Shown piece by piece: positions 55,662 to 64,000 of a DNA stretch of 64,000 nucleotides. Source of the stretch: Clostridia bacterium (GTDB lineage: Bacteria; Bacillota; Clostridia; Acetivibrionales; DSM-2933); NCBI GenBank assembly GCA_026416815.1, contig JAOAEJ010000073.1:38456-102455 (forward strand), in the 5' to 3' direction. The notes beneath the pieces are model-generated. The model had not been told where the DNA came from. It saw nothing but the letters and a program-made list of their open reading frames with translations, and searched no databases. The first letter of the stretch is position 1. Each line of letters begins with the position of its first letter. Position numbers and translations under genes: made by a program.

Positions 55662-57236
55662 TTACTTTGCATATTCAATAGCTCTGGTTTCCCTCAAAAC
55701 AGTTACTTTGATCTGTCCTGGATATTCCAGTTCATTTTCAATCTTCTTAACTATTTCTCTAGCCTTTAATGTAATATCGGCATCGGAAACATCTTCAGGC
55801 TTAACCATAATTCTTACTTCTCTACCTGCCTGAATAGCAAAACACTTTTCTACTCCTGCAAATGAGTTAGCTATCTCTTCCAGCTTAGCAAGACGCTTAA
55901 TGTACGATTCAAGAGTCTCTCTTCTAGCCCCAGGCCTTGCTGCAGAAATAGAATCTGCTGCTTGTACAAGCACTGCAACTACTGAAGTGGCTTCTACATC
56001 TCCGTGGTGAGCCATTATGGCATTTACCACATCATTGCTTTCACGATACTTCTTAGCAAGGTCGCCTCCAATGGTAACGTGAGAACCTTCCACCTCATGA
56101 TCCACTGCTTTACCTATATCATGCAGCAAACCTGCTCTTTTGGCAAGATTCACATCTACACCCAATTCAGCGGCCATCATTCCGGCGAGGTATGAAACTT
56201 CTATTGAATGGTTCAATACATTTTGACCATAGCTTGTTCTGAACCTAAGCTTACCTAAAAGCTTAATTACTTCAGGGTGCAAGCCATGTACGCCAGTTTC
56301 AAATGCAGCATTATCACCTTCCTGACGGATGGTGTTTTCAACTTCTTTCTTTGCTTTTTCTACCATCTCTTCAATTCTTGCAGGATGTATTCTTCCGTCA
56401 AGAATCAACTTTTCAAGTGTTATCCTTGCAACTTCTCTGCGGATTGGATCGAAGCCGGATAAGATTACTGCCTCAGGTGTATCATCGATAATCAGGTCAA
56501 TACCTGTCAGGGTTTCAAGAGTCCTGATATTTCTACCTTCACGACCTATAATTCTACCCTTCATTTCATCATTTGGAAGCGGAACAACAGATACTGTTGC
56601 TTCGGATACATGGTCTGCTGCACATTTTTGAATTGCAGTAGCGATTATATCTTTAGCCTTTCTCTCTGCCTCTTCCTTAGCTTTAGCTTCTATTTCTTTA
56701 ATAAGAGCCGCCGCTTCGTGTTTAACCTCATTTTCGATGTTTCTGAGAAGATACTGCTTTGCATCTTCGATGGAAAGTCCGGATATTCTCTCCAACTCTT
56801 CCATCTGCTTCTTTAAAACTTCTTCGGTTCTTTCCTGGAGTGCTTGGATTTCCTTAGTCTTCTTATTCAGTGATTCATCTTTTTGTTCGAGAGATTCAAC
56901 CTTTTTATCTAAAGTTTCCTCTTTTTGAACCAATCTTCTTTCAAGCCTTTGAATTTCATTTCGCCTATCCTTGATTTCTCTATCAAGTTCTACTCTGCTT
57001 CTATGAATTTCTTCCTTAGCTTCAAGAAGTGCTTCCCTTTTCTTAGCTTCTGCTGCTTTTAGTGCATCTGCCTTGATTCTTACTGCTTCTTGCTCTGCAC
57101 TACCAATTTCAGCCTCTGCATTTTTCTTTCTGAATTCAATCCCCTGTTTGAACCTCATACTCCAAATTATAACTGAAGCAATAATTGCAATTACTAATCC
57201 AATGGAAAATCCTATTACATATGGAATAGTACACAC
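55662..57236 (-). CDS. rny: Ribonuclease Y
   Basis: The membrane-bound endonuclease that starts bulk mRNA decay in Firmicutes. The 524-residue protein has an N-terminal membrane segment ([20 protein letters not shown]), a long coiled coil (about 30-200), a KH domain ([15 protein letters not shown]) and an HD domain ([18 protein letters not shown]). The start is unusual: the only standard in-frame codon is a GTG at 57236 that overlaps the AGAGGAGG ribosome site itself; an ATT nine bases downstream of that site is the alternative. RicA, whose complex tunes RNase Y, is also in this window. Confidence 0.95.
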   Translation of the reverse strand: MCTIPYVIGFSIGLVIAIIASVIIWSMRFKQGIEFRKKNAEAEIGSAEQEAVRIKADALKAAEAKKREALLEAKEEIHRSRVELDREIKDRRNEIQRLERRLVQKEETLDKKVESLEQKDESLNKKTKEIQALQERTEEVLKKQMEELERISGLSIEDAKQYLLRNIENEVKHEAAALIKEIEAKAKEEAERKAKDIIATAIQKCAADHVSEATVSVVPLPNDEMKGRIIGREGRNIRTLETLTGIDLIIDDTPEAVILSGFDPIRREVARITLEKLILDGRIHPARIEEMVEKAKKEVENTIRQEGDNAAFETGVHGLHPEVIKLLGKLRFRTSYGQNVLNHSIEVSYLAGMMAAELGVDVNLAKRAGLLHDIGKAVDHEVEGSHVTIGGDLAKKYRESNDVVNAIMAHHGDVEATSVVAVLVQAADSISAARPGARRETLESYIKRLAKLEEIANSFAGVEKCFAIQAGREVRIMVKPEDVSDADITLKAREIVKKIENELEYPGQIKVTVLRETRAIEYAK

Positions 57237-57289
57237 CTCCTCTATATTCAGTTTTCAATGCTCAGTCTGTCGGTTAAGGACCGGCAGAT

Positions 57290-57318
57290 ATTATAATTTA
57301 AAGATACCGAACTGTTTA
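57290..57318 (-). promoter_or_regulatory. rny promoter
   Basis: TAAACA (57313-57318) and TATAAT (57290-57295) on the minus strand with a 17-bp spacer. A leader hairpin (CTGCCGGT/ACCGACAG) follows at 57267-57287 and could protect the 5' end. The rest of the 310-bp gap to 57546 holds a weak inverted repeat AAAAAGTT/AACTTTTT that may end the upstream transcript. Confidence 0.65.
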
Positions 57319-57546
57319 ATTTTAACCAAATTACCCGCTTTTTCCTATATACCGAATGAATTAAACACATTTATAACACAGTATATAGAATCAAAATCAA
57401 AACCTTGTGGGAATTTATTTTCAATCCATCATTTTACTGCTTCTAAATCCATTATTTTTATCCGTAGGTAAAAAACAGTATTATTTGTTATTAAAAAGTT
57501 CTTTATCCAAAGCTCACATTAATTTTAAACTTTTTTAAATTTTATG

Positions 57547-58203
57547 TCAAGAATCATTTGCTATTCGGCTTATTCCTCCAACCATCTCAATCCTGTACCA
57601 CTTATCGGCTATTTCACTTAAATGTTTGTTATGTGTGACCATGATTACCTGTCTGTCAAACATACTACTTACTTGTTTTAAAAACTCCGCTACTTGAATT
57701 ATGTACTCGTCACTTACATGTTTCGCAGGCTCATCAAGGATAATGGGACCTTTTGTATCAAGGTTGCTGCATTGGAGCATGGCAATTCTGACTGCCAGAG
57801 AGATGATATCTACTACGCCTCCGCCCCTTGCCTCCTGGGGTTTTGTTTTTACGGTTTCACCATAAAAATTACTAACCACATAAAACTCCGCCTCAGGCCT
57901 TCCCCTTGACTCGTTTATTTCTATCTTAAATTCAATATTTGATTCAAAGATAAACTGCAAACAGTTTGTAACAAAGACCTCTATTTGCTGGCGTGACTGC
58001 TCTCTAGCAAATTCCGATACCTTTTGAAGCAGCACTCTTACCTTATCAAGAACATCTATATTGTCAGCTATACGCTGTAAGGTGTCCTCAAGTTTTGATT
58101 TCTGCTCAAGCAGCTGATCTCTTTTTCCTTTTTGATTAAAGTAGTATATTCTTGCCTCTTCATACTTACTTTTGATTTTATGTAATTCCGATAAGTAGTC
58201 CAC
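57547..58203 (-). CDS. SMC/Rad50-like ATPase half lacking Walker A
   Basis: A 218-residue protein: coiled coil (residues about 5-95), then the C-terminal half of an SMC/RecN/Rad50-type ABC ATPase. EARGGGVVDIISLAVRIAML takes the place of the ABC signature, GPIILDEPAKHVSDEYI is Walker B with the catalytic Glu, and VIMVTHNKHLSEIADKWY is the H-loop. I find no GxxxxGK[ST] anywhere, and the preceding gene is folD, so there is no lost N-terminal half next door. It may work with a P-loop-bearing partner encoded elsewhere, or regulate one. It starts four bases after folD, so the pair is an operon. Family not recognised. Confidence 0.72.
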   Translation of the reverse strand: MDYLSELHKIKSKYEEARIYYFNQKGKRDQLLEQKSKLEDTLQRIADNIDVLDKVRVLLQKVSEFAREQSRQQIEVFVTNCLQFIFESNIEFKIEINESRGRPEAEFYVVSNFYGETVKTKPQEARGGGVVDIISLAVRIAMLQCSNLDTKGPIILDEPAKHVSDEYIIQVAEFLKQVSSMFDRQVIMVTHNKHLSEIADKWYRIEMVGGISRIANDS

Positions 58204-58207
58204 TTAT

Positions 58208-59068
58208 TTACACGCTTCTTCCATTCTGCAATTTTGCAGCCTTGATGGTATTCACCAAAAGCATAGCTCTTGTCATCGGGCCTACTCCTCCGGGAACAGG
58301 AGTTATAGCGCCTGCAACTTCACTTGCTGAAGAAAATTCTACATCCCCAACCAGCTTTTTATTTTCTAAGCGGTTTATTCCTACATCTATTACTACAGCT
58401 CCGGGTTTAATGTAGGAACCCTTGATAAATTCCGGCCTCCCCACTGCAGCTACCAGTATATCCGCTCTCTTACATACTTCTTCAAGGTTTTTAGTTTTTG
58501 AATGGCATATTGTCACTGTGCCGTTTTGGCTAAGAAGGAGCATTGACTGGGGCTTTCCAACAATATTGCTTCTGCCGACAACAACACATTCCTTACCGGC
58601 TACTTCAATACCGCTCTCTTTTATAAGCTCCATTACCCCTGCGGGAGTACATGGTAAAAACTCATGTTTACCTATCATCAATTTCCCTACATTAACAGGA
58701 TGGAAGCAGTCTGCGTCCTTAGCTGGATCTATAGCGAATATAACTGCATCTTCATTTATATGCTTTGGCAGGGGAAGCTGAACAAGAATGCCGCTTACCT
58801 TTGGATCTTTATTTAGTTTTGCTATAAGTTCAAGCAATTCTTCCTCGGAAGTACTTTCGTCCAGTGCATATTCGAAGGACTCAATACCAACCTCTGCACA
58901 GTCTTTCCTTTTTGAATTGACATAAGTCCTAGATGCGGGATCATTTCCTACAATTACAACAGCCAAGCCCGGAATTATTCCTTCATTCCTCAACCCGCTG
59001 ACAACCTCTTTTATTTCGTTCTTAATCTTCTCTGCCAGGTTTTTACCGTCTAGTATTTTTGCTGTCAT
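58208..59068 (-). CDS. folD: Methylenetetrahydrofolate dehydrogenase / cyclohydrolase
   Basis: FolD oxidises 5,10-methylene-THF and hydrolyses the product to 10-formyl-THF for purine and initiator-tRNA formylation. The 286-residue protein has YVNSKRKDCAEVGIESFEY with the catalytic Lys, LVQLPLPKHINEDAV, the NADP motif VVGRSNIVGKPQSMLL and the terminal TPVPGGVGPMTRAMLL. Complete and normal length. Co-transcribed with the small SMC-like protein downstream. Confidence 0.97.
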   Translation of the reverse strand: MTAKILDGKNLAEKIKNEIKEVVSGLRNEGIIPGLAVVIVGNDPASRTYVNSKRKDCAEVGIESFEYALDESTSEEELLELIAKLNKDPKVSGILVQLPLPKHINEDAVIFAIDPAKDADCFHPVNVGKLMIGKHEFLPCTPAGVMELIKESGIEVAGKECVVVGRSNIVGKPQSMLLLSQNGTVTICHSKTKNLEEVCKRADILVAAVGRPEFIKGSYIKPGAVVIDVGINRLENKKLVGDVEFSSASEVAGAITPVPGGVGPMTRAMLLVNTIKAAKLQNGRSV

Positions 59069-59161
59069 GTTTTACACATACCTTTCTGAATAGTCTGAGC
59101 AACATCTTCGTCTTAAGTAATTAAAATACGACAAATTATCGATGTTACCTAAATTATAATT

Positions 59162-61126
59162 TTATTTAATTCTTTTCTTATTGTCAATTTTTTTCAGTGG
59201 CTTACCCTTATGTTTCTGATTCTGATTCTGTTTTTGTTTCGGATTTTGCTTTTGTTTGCTTTCTATGAGTTTTTCAACTCTTCTAGGGCGTATTAGGCAC
59301 TTATTTCCGAAGCCTATTAAATCGTCCCTCCCTGCAAGTTTCAAAGCCTCATAAACAAGATTATAGTTCTCTTTTTTCCTATATTGCAGCAGAGCCCTTT
59401 GCATAGCCTTCTCTTTTGGAGATTTTGGTACATACACCCGGGTCATATTTCTAGGATCAAGCTCGGTATAGAACATACATGTTGATAGCGTACCTGGTGT
59501 TGGGTAAAAGTCCTGTACCTGCTCAGGCATGTAGCCCAAACCCTTAAGATATTCGGCAAGTTCAACAGCAGCTTTCAAATCACTCCCGGGGTGACTTGAA
59601 ATGAGGTATGGTACAAGATACTGCTCCTTACCTATTTTATTGTTTATATCATAAAACTTTTTAACAAAGCGGTCATATACCTTACGCCCCGGCTTACCCA
59701 TTTTATCCAAAACTCTGTCAACTACATGCTCAGGAGCTACTTTCAGCTGTCCGCTCACGTGGTGCTCACACAGCTCTGTAAAGAAATCATCATTCTTATC
59801 CAGCATTAAATAATCGTAGCGTATACCCGATCGTATAAATACCTTTTTGACTTCAGGAAGCTCCCGCAGCTTCCTTAAAAGGCTTAAATATTCACTATGA
59901 TCAACAATCAAGTTTTTACAAGGGTCTGGGTGCATGCATTGCTTGCCTTTACATACTCCACTTTTTACCTGTTTTTCACAGGCTTTACTCCTAAAGTTGG
60001 CAGTTGGTCCTCCTATATCGTGGATATAACCCTTAAACCCCGGAAGCCAGGTCAGCTTCTTTGCTTCATTTATTATAGAAGCTTGGCTTCTACTTTGTAT
60101 AACTCTACCCTGATGAAAATTTAAGGCACAAAATGAGCATCCCCCATAGCATCCCCTATGGCTTGTAATACTGAACTCTACCTCTCTAATTGCAGCTATT
60201 CCTCCGTCTTTTTCATACTCAGGGTGATAGGTACGTTCATAGGGTAAGGCATATACACGGTCTAATTCCTTTGTATTCAATGCATAAGAGGGCGGGTTTT
60301 GTACCAAATACCTGTCTCCATGCTGTTGAATTATAGTTCGCCCTGTTAATGCGTCCTGCTCATCATATTGTACTTTAAATGCTTCAGCATATTTTCTTTT
60401 ATCCTGTACTACCTCTTCATAGGAATGAATCAGTGAATATTTACCCAAGACTTTCTTATTGCCGGAATCACCCTCAGCTTGTTCTATAAAGCCCGTAATT
60501 TTCTCCGGCAAGCTATCATAACCGGATAGGTAGCACGTACCTCTTATATCTTTAATATCCTTGATTGCTACGCCCTGCTTAAGCAGGTTTGCAATCTCAA
60601 CTACAGGCTTTTCGCCCATTCCGTAAACCAGAATGTCTGCCTTTGCATCCTGCAGTATTGATCTTCTAACCTTGTTATCCCAGTAATCATAATGGGCAAA
60701 CCTTCTGAGGCTAGCCTCAATTCCACCTATAATCACCGGAATATCCTTAAATACTTCCTTTACTTTATTGGCATATACTATAACAGCCCTATCAGGTCTA
60801 AAACCGGCCTTACCTCCGGGAGAATATAAATCATCATTTCTTGGTTTTTTACTTGCTGTATAGTGGTTTACCATAGAGTCTATAACCCCTGATGAAATCA
60901 ACACACCGTATTTAGGTCGTCCTAACATCATAAAGTCTTTATTACTTTTCCAATCAGGTTGTGCGATTATCCCAACCTTAAAGCCTTCACTTTCCAAGAG
61001 TCTGGTTATTATTGCATGTCCAAAGCTGGGATGATCTACATAGGCGTCTCCACTTATATATAAAAAGTCCAGCTCATCCCATCCTCTATCTTCCATATCT
61101 TTTTTTGAAATCGGTAAGAAACTCAT
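59162..61126 (-). CDS. YgiQ-family radical SAM protein
   Basis: A 654-residue radical SAM protein of the YgiQ (UPF0313) family, whose reaction is not known. The ATG at 61126 follows GAGGTG. It has an N-terminal B12-binding-like or Rossmann region ([20 protein letters not shown]), then [20 protein letters not shown] with the CxxxCxxC cluster motif, and a C-terminal family domain ([20 protein letters not shown]). The last 30 or so residues are low-complexity Lys/Gln/Asn repeats ([19 protein letters not shown]), possibly a nucleic-acid-binding tail. Confidence 0.9.
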   Translation of the reverse strand: MSFLPISKKDMEDRGWDELDFLYISGDAYVDHPSFGHAIITRLLESEGFKVGIIAQPDWKSNKDFMMLGRPKYGVLISSGVIDSMVNHYTASKKPRNDDLYSPGGKAGFRPDRAVIVYANKVKEVFKDIPVIIGGIEASLRRFAHYDYWDNKVRRSILQDAKADILVYGMGEKPVVEIANLLKQGVAIKDIKDIRGTCYLSGYDSLPEKITGFIEQAEGDSGNKKVLGKYSLIHSYEEVVQDKRKYAEAFKVQYDEQDALTGRTIIQQHGDRYLVQNPPSYALNTKELDRVYALPYERTYHPEYEKDGGIAAIREVEFSITSHRGCYGGCSFCALNFHQGRVIQSRSQASIINEAKKLTWLPGFKGYIHDIGGPTANFRSKACEKQVKSGVCKGKQCMHPDPCKNLIVDHSEYLSLLRKLRELPEVKKVFIRSGIRYDYLMLDKNDDFFTELCEHHVSGQLKVAPEHVVDRVLDKMGKPGRKVYDRFVKKFYDINNKIGKEQYLVPYLISSHPGSDLKAAVELAEYLKGLGYMPEQVQDFYPTPGTLSTCMFYTELDPRNMTRVYVPKSPKEKAMQRALLQYRKKENYNLVYEALKLAGRDDLIGFGNKCLIRPRRVEKLIESKQKQNPKQKQNQNQKHKGKPLKKIDNKKRIK

Positions 61127-61197
61127 TTTACACCTCAAAGTCCTAGTACAATAATTTGTCTCAAAAACTAGTTTTTCAAAATATCATTTCATTATTC

Positions 61198-61238
61198 TAA
61201 CACAAAAACCGATGGTTTAACCACCGGTTTTTGTGTTA
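61198..61238 (-). terminator. ftsK terminator
   Basis: TAACACAAAAACCGATGG faces CCACCGGTTTTTGTGTTA: an 18-bp stem with one mismatch and a 5-base loop. The A and T runs lie inside the stem. It is 37 bp past the ftsK stop. Confidence 0.88.
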
Positions 61239-61274
61239 GAATGCATTTTCTTAAGCATATATCCAAATTCGGCT

Positions 61275-63668
61275 TTATTGCCCATTAGCCATTTGCAGCT
61301 CTTGCCATTGCTGCTTGGTTATCAATACCTGCCTGGGTTTGCTTCCCTCAAAGCGTCCTACTATACCTCGGGCCTCCATTTGATCTACAATCCTTGCCGC
61401 CCTTGCATATCCGACTTTAAACTTTCTTTGGATGAGTGATACCGAGGCTTGACCGGCTTCAACAACCAAATCGATAGCTTGATTCAACAGTTCATCATTA
61501 TCCCCGGGATTGCTTTCTTCCGTTTCTTTTTCACTGTTTATCTCTTCTATGATGTTGGCGTCGTATTGTGTATCACCCTGTGATTTGATAAATTCCACTA
61601 CTTTTTCAACTTCCTTGTCCGAAACAAAACATCCTTTAACCCTTATGGGCTTTTGCTCACCTATAGGATAGAAGAGCATATCTCCTTTACCAAGCAGCTT
61701 TTCAGCCCCCGCCATATCCAGTATTGTTCTGGAATCTACCTGTGATGATACCGCAAAGGATATTCTAGACGGTATATTTGCTTTAATTACGCCGGTTATA
61801 ACATCTACCGACGGTCTCTGTGTAGCTATTACCAGGTGCATTCCCGCAGCACGAGCCATCTGGGCTAGTCTGCATATCGCATCTTCTACGTCATTTGGTG
61901 CAACCATCATCAAGTCTGCAAGTTCATCTATGATAATCACAATATGAGGTAATGAACCAGCTTCTCCCTTTTCCTTCAGCATTGCATTATAGCCTTTTAT
62001 ATCTCTTACACCTTTTTCTGCAAATAGCTTATACCTGTTTACCATTTCTTGAACCGCCCAGTTTAGTGCTCCTGCTGCCTTTCTAGGATCTGTAACAACA
62101 GGTATCAAAAGATGGGGTATTCCATTATAAATCCCCAGCTCAACCACTTTAGGGTCAACCATTAGCAATTTAACTTCATCAGGCGAAGCTTTATACAAAA
62201 GACTTACTATCAAGCTGTTGATACAGACACTTTTCCCTGCTCCGGTAGCACCCGCAATAAGCATATGCGGCATTTTGCCGATATCTGCAACTACGTTTTC
62301 CCCGGAAATATCCTTTCCTACTGCAAAAGCAATCTTAGAAGGATGCTTTGCAAACTCATGGGACTCTATGACATCTCTAAGAAATACTGCAGTTACTTCC
62401 TTGTTTGGCACTTCTATTCCTATAGCCGCTTTTCCCGGTATAGGTGCCTCAATTCTAACCCCTGCTGTTGCAAGGTTTAGAGATATATCATCAGAAAGGT
62501 TTACAATCTTGCTGACTTTTACCCCGGGACTTGGCTGAAGCTCATAGCGGGTAACAGCCGGTCCACGGCTTACGTTTACAACCTTAGCTTCAACACCGAA
62601 ACTTTTAAGGGTTTCCTCCAGCTTCACAGCACCTTCAATGGCTGCATTCCTAAGGGACTGTATATTAGTACCATCCTCGGTATTCTGGCTTAATAAATCA
62701 AATTCCGGATAGCGGTACTCTATGTCATGCCTGTCTTGTAATGACGTCTGAATGTCAAGAGGTTCTACCGAACTATTTTGTTTTACGGAAACAGATTTTT
62801 TAATATCCTTCATTATAAACTGTATGGGTTCAACCGGTATTTCTCTGACTTCTTTTGTCTCTGTATCGGGTTCAGACTTCGCATAGCCAATAGACTCGTC
62901 CGGAGCTACCTTTATCGCCTTTTCTTTTGACTCTCTTGTGGCCTTTTGTTTATTAAAGTCTATAACTTTTGGTTTAGTTTCACTACCGGATTCCCGTCCA
63001 GAATGATCTGCGTCAGTCACCGAATTCGGATTATTTTTAGTGCTTATATCATCTTTATGTTGCTTATAGCTTTTGAATGCGGTATTAAATTTTGAAGTTA
63101 AAAGCTCTTTAATATTTCCTATAGATCTTACGATTGAAATATTGGTCAGCAGCATTATATCTATGAGTGACAGGGTAGTCAAAATAATTATAGTGCCCAA
63201 AACTTGAAACGTAAGCAAGAATGGTACACTTATCAGTCCACCGAGTATTCCCCCACCCCTGAGATTTTTGCCGTCCTCAAAGAATTTCGGAATACTTTTA
63301 AGTACCTCCATATTTTCATAATCCTTTGGTTTGAAAAAGCCAACCTGAAAGAAGGCTGAAAAAAATATTAGCAGAATAGTTAAATATAAAAGTCTCAGGT
63401 TGAACTTCGAGTCATTTTTTTTCAACAAAACAAAAATTCCATATACAATGATAATAGGAGGTGTTATAAAAGCTGGATACCCCATTAGCCCTAAGAGAAA
63501 ATCCTTGATGAATATTCCAAATGTGCCTATAGAGTTTTCGATATAAAAGCTGAGTAAAGTCATTATTCCGAATGCCACAATCAAAATTCCGAAAATTTCA
63601 TTATTATGCTTTATAAAACTTACTTCTTGTGCTTTATACTTTTTCTTTTGCACTTTCTTGACCTTCAC
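61275..63668 (-). CDS. ftsK: DNA translocase FtsK/SpoIIIE
   Basis: A septal DNA pump that clears chromosome from the closing septum, and in sporulation moves it into the forespore. The 797-residue chain has about four N-terminal membrane segments (residues 20-180), a variable charged linker (190-320), the RecA-like motor with IAGATGAGKSVCINSL (Walker A) and IVIIIDELADLMM (Walker B), and a C-terminal gamma winged helix (VSLIQRKFKVGYARAARIVD) that reads KOPS/SRS DNA. It starts at a GTG after GGGGG. Whether it is the vegetative or sporulation copy cannot be told here. Confidence 0.95.
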   Translation of the reverse strand: MKVKKVQKKKYKAQEVSFIKHNNEIFGILIVAFGIMTLLSFYIENSIGTFGIFIKDFLLGLMGYPAFITPPIIIVYGIFVLLKKNDSKFNLRLLYLTILLIFFSAFFQVGFFKPKDYENMEVLKSIPKFFEDGKNLRGGGILGGLISVPFLLTFQVLGTIIILTTLSLIDIMLLTNISIVRSIGNIKELLTSKFNTAFKSYKQHKDDISTKNNPNSVTDADHSGRESGSETKPKVIDFNKQKATRESKEKAIKVAPDESIGYAKSEPDTETKEVREIPVEPIQFIMKDIKKSVSVKQNSSVEPLDIQTSLQDRHDIEYRYPEFDLLSQNTEDGTNIQSLRNAAIEGAVKLEETLKSFGVEAKVVNVSRGPAVTRYELQPSPGVKVSKIVNLSDDISLNLATAGVRIEAPIPGKAAIGIEVPNKEVTAVFLRDVIESHEFAKHPSKIAFAVGKDISGENVVADIGKMPHMLIAGATGAGKSVCINSLIVSLLYKASPDEVKLLMVDPKVVELGIYNGIPHLLIPVVTDPRKAAGALNWAVQEMVNRYKLFAEKGVRDIKGYNAMLKEKGEAGSLPHIVIIIDELADLMMVAPNDVEDAICRLAQMARAAGMHLVIATQRPSVDVITGVIKANIPSRISFAVSSQVDSRTILDMAGAEKLLGKGDMLFYPIGEQKPIRVKGCFVSDKEVEKVVEFIKSQGDTQYDANIIEEINSEKETEESNPGDNDELLNQAIDLVVEAGQASVSLIQRKFKVGYARAARIVDQMEARGIVGRFEGSKPRQVLITKQQWQELQMANGQ

Positions 63669-63697
63669 TTTCGTACCCCCAACCAGAATTTAGGATT

Positions 63698-63748
63698 AAA
63701 AAAGGTCAGCAAACCTATATTTTTTAGTTTTATAAGTTTAGCTGACCT
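63698..63748 (-). terminator. Terminator directly upstream of ftsK
   Basis: On the minus strand AGGTCAGC pairs with GCTGACCT (helped by TAAAC/GTTT next to it) around a loop of roughly 25 bases, then TTTTTT. It lies only 30 bp before the ftsK start, so it is either an attenuator in the ftsK leader or the terminator of a gene beyond the window with the ftsK promoter overlapping it. Confidence 0.72.
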
Positions 63749-63820
63749 ACTAAATATAACATATTCTTATCGTCTTTACTATAGTAAATTTGATTCACCG
63801 CTGATAAAGATAGCTTATTG

Positions 63821-63900
63821 TAAACTTAGTGATTTCAGTTAGGCTATAGGCTGAGGCAAGTGCGATTTACTTACCTGTAAAAAATCACTTTATAGTAAAC
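63821..63900. repeat. Palindromic intergenic repeat, copy E (reverse orientation)
   Basis: Read on the minus strand it begins AAAGTGATTTTTTACAGGTA and ends CTAACTGAAATCACTAAGTT, aligning along its length with copy B but in the opposite orientation. The arms AGTGATTT and AAATCACT are exact. The outer arms have decayed. The remaining 100 bp to the window end hold no gene or structure that I can support. Confidence 0.7.
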
Positions 63901-64000
63901 CACCTAATGCCCTCTATATTTCCCCTTTTATGACTGTACCAGGTTGTAGTGACGGGTTTAAATAAGACTTTGGAGATGTACTAATAACCCTGTTTATTAC

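Noticed and set aside
59165..59265. Repeated short motifs, possible tandem repeat or CRISPR-like array
   Set aside because: They encode the Lys/Gln/Asn-rich tail of the YgiQ-family protein; period and spacing do not fit an array.
1..64000. tRNA, rRNA, CRISPR array, prophage or plasmid origin
   Set aside because: None seen on reading both strands; the only mobile element with clear borders is the IS256-family insertion.

Overview
The window looks like a chromosomal segment of an anaerobic, spore-forming, low-GC Firmicute, most likely a clostridium. The evidence is spoVS with a sigma-H-like promoter, a PyrR-type RNA attenuator, LexA boxes of the Bacillus GAAC-N4-GTTC type, RNase Y, a RicA-like protein, and the order miaB-ricA-mutS-mutL-miaA-hfq. 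An SLH-anchored glycosidase, dTDP-sugar genes and a sugar-sensing three-component system fit a saprophytic clostridium (Ruminiclostridium-like); that last placement is inference. Almost all genes run on the minus strand.

Layout. 1-3.9 kb: a partial VanW-family protein, then a nifS-thiI pair for tRNA 4-thiouridine. 4-7.7 kb (plus strand): an SLH-GH18 secreted glycosidase followed by a TMTC-like membrane protein with TPRs. 7.7-9.2 kb: a complete IS256-family element with an 8-bp target duplication, sitting inside the loop of what was a terminator-like hairpin. 9.2-10.9 kb: a small Cys-rich protein, then a yneA-like/lexA divergent SOS locus with three LexA boxes. 10.9-19.1 kb: hfq, miaA, mutL, mutS, ricA, miaB (tRNA modification and mismatch repair). 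19.2-23.2 kb: an HD-GYP response regulator, transketolase and a degenerate orotate-phosphoribosyltransferase-like gene.

23.4-34.7 kb is the pyrimidine operon, read right to left: promoter, PyrR attenuator, pyrR, a leader region, pyrB, pyrC, pyrF, carA, carB, pyrK, pyrD and a histidine phosphatase. pyrE is missing; the PRTase-like gene just downstream may stand in for it. Between pyrR and pyrB I find a 55-codon leader ORF that holds a pyrimidine-rich tract and runs through a terminator-like hairpin. This is the layout of the enterobacterial pyrBI (pyrL) attenuator and I consider it the most interesting regulatory signal in the window.

34.8-44 kb: an ABC exporter, rfbA, rfbB, then an uncharacterised cluster of SDR, GT4 glycosyltransferase, radical-SAM/SPASM protein and a HAD-TPR fusion whose nucleophile Asp is replaced by Asn. 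44.5-49.8 kb: a membrane-anchored sugar-binding sensor, LytS/YesM-type kinase, YesN-type regulator and a sugar-binding lipoprotein. 50-64 kb: rluD, lspA, a peptide-binding lipoprotein, pgeF, spoVS, ymdB, rny, an ABC-type ATPase half without a Walker A motif, folD, a YgiQ-family radical SAM protein and ftsK/spoIIIE.

Five intergenic palindromes of about 96-102 bp (near 16.9, 34.7, 38.7, 55.5 and 63.8 kb) share end and arm sequences and look like one dispersed MITE-like or structured-RNA repeat family.
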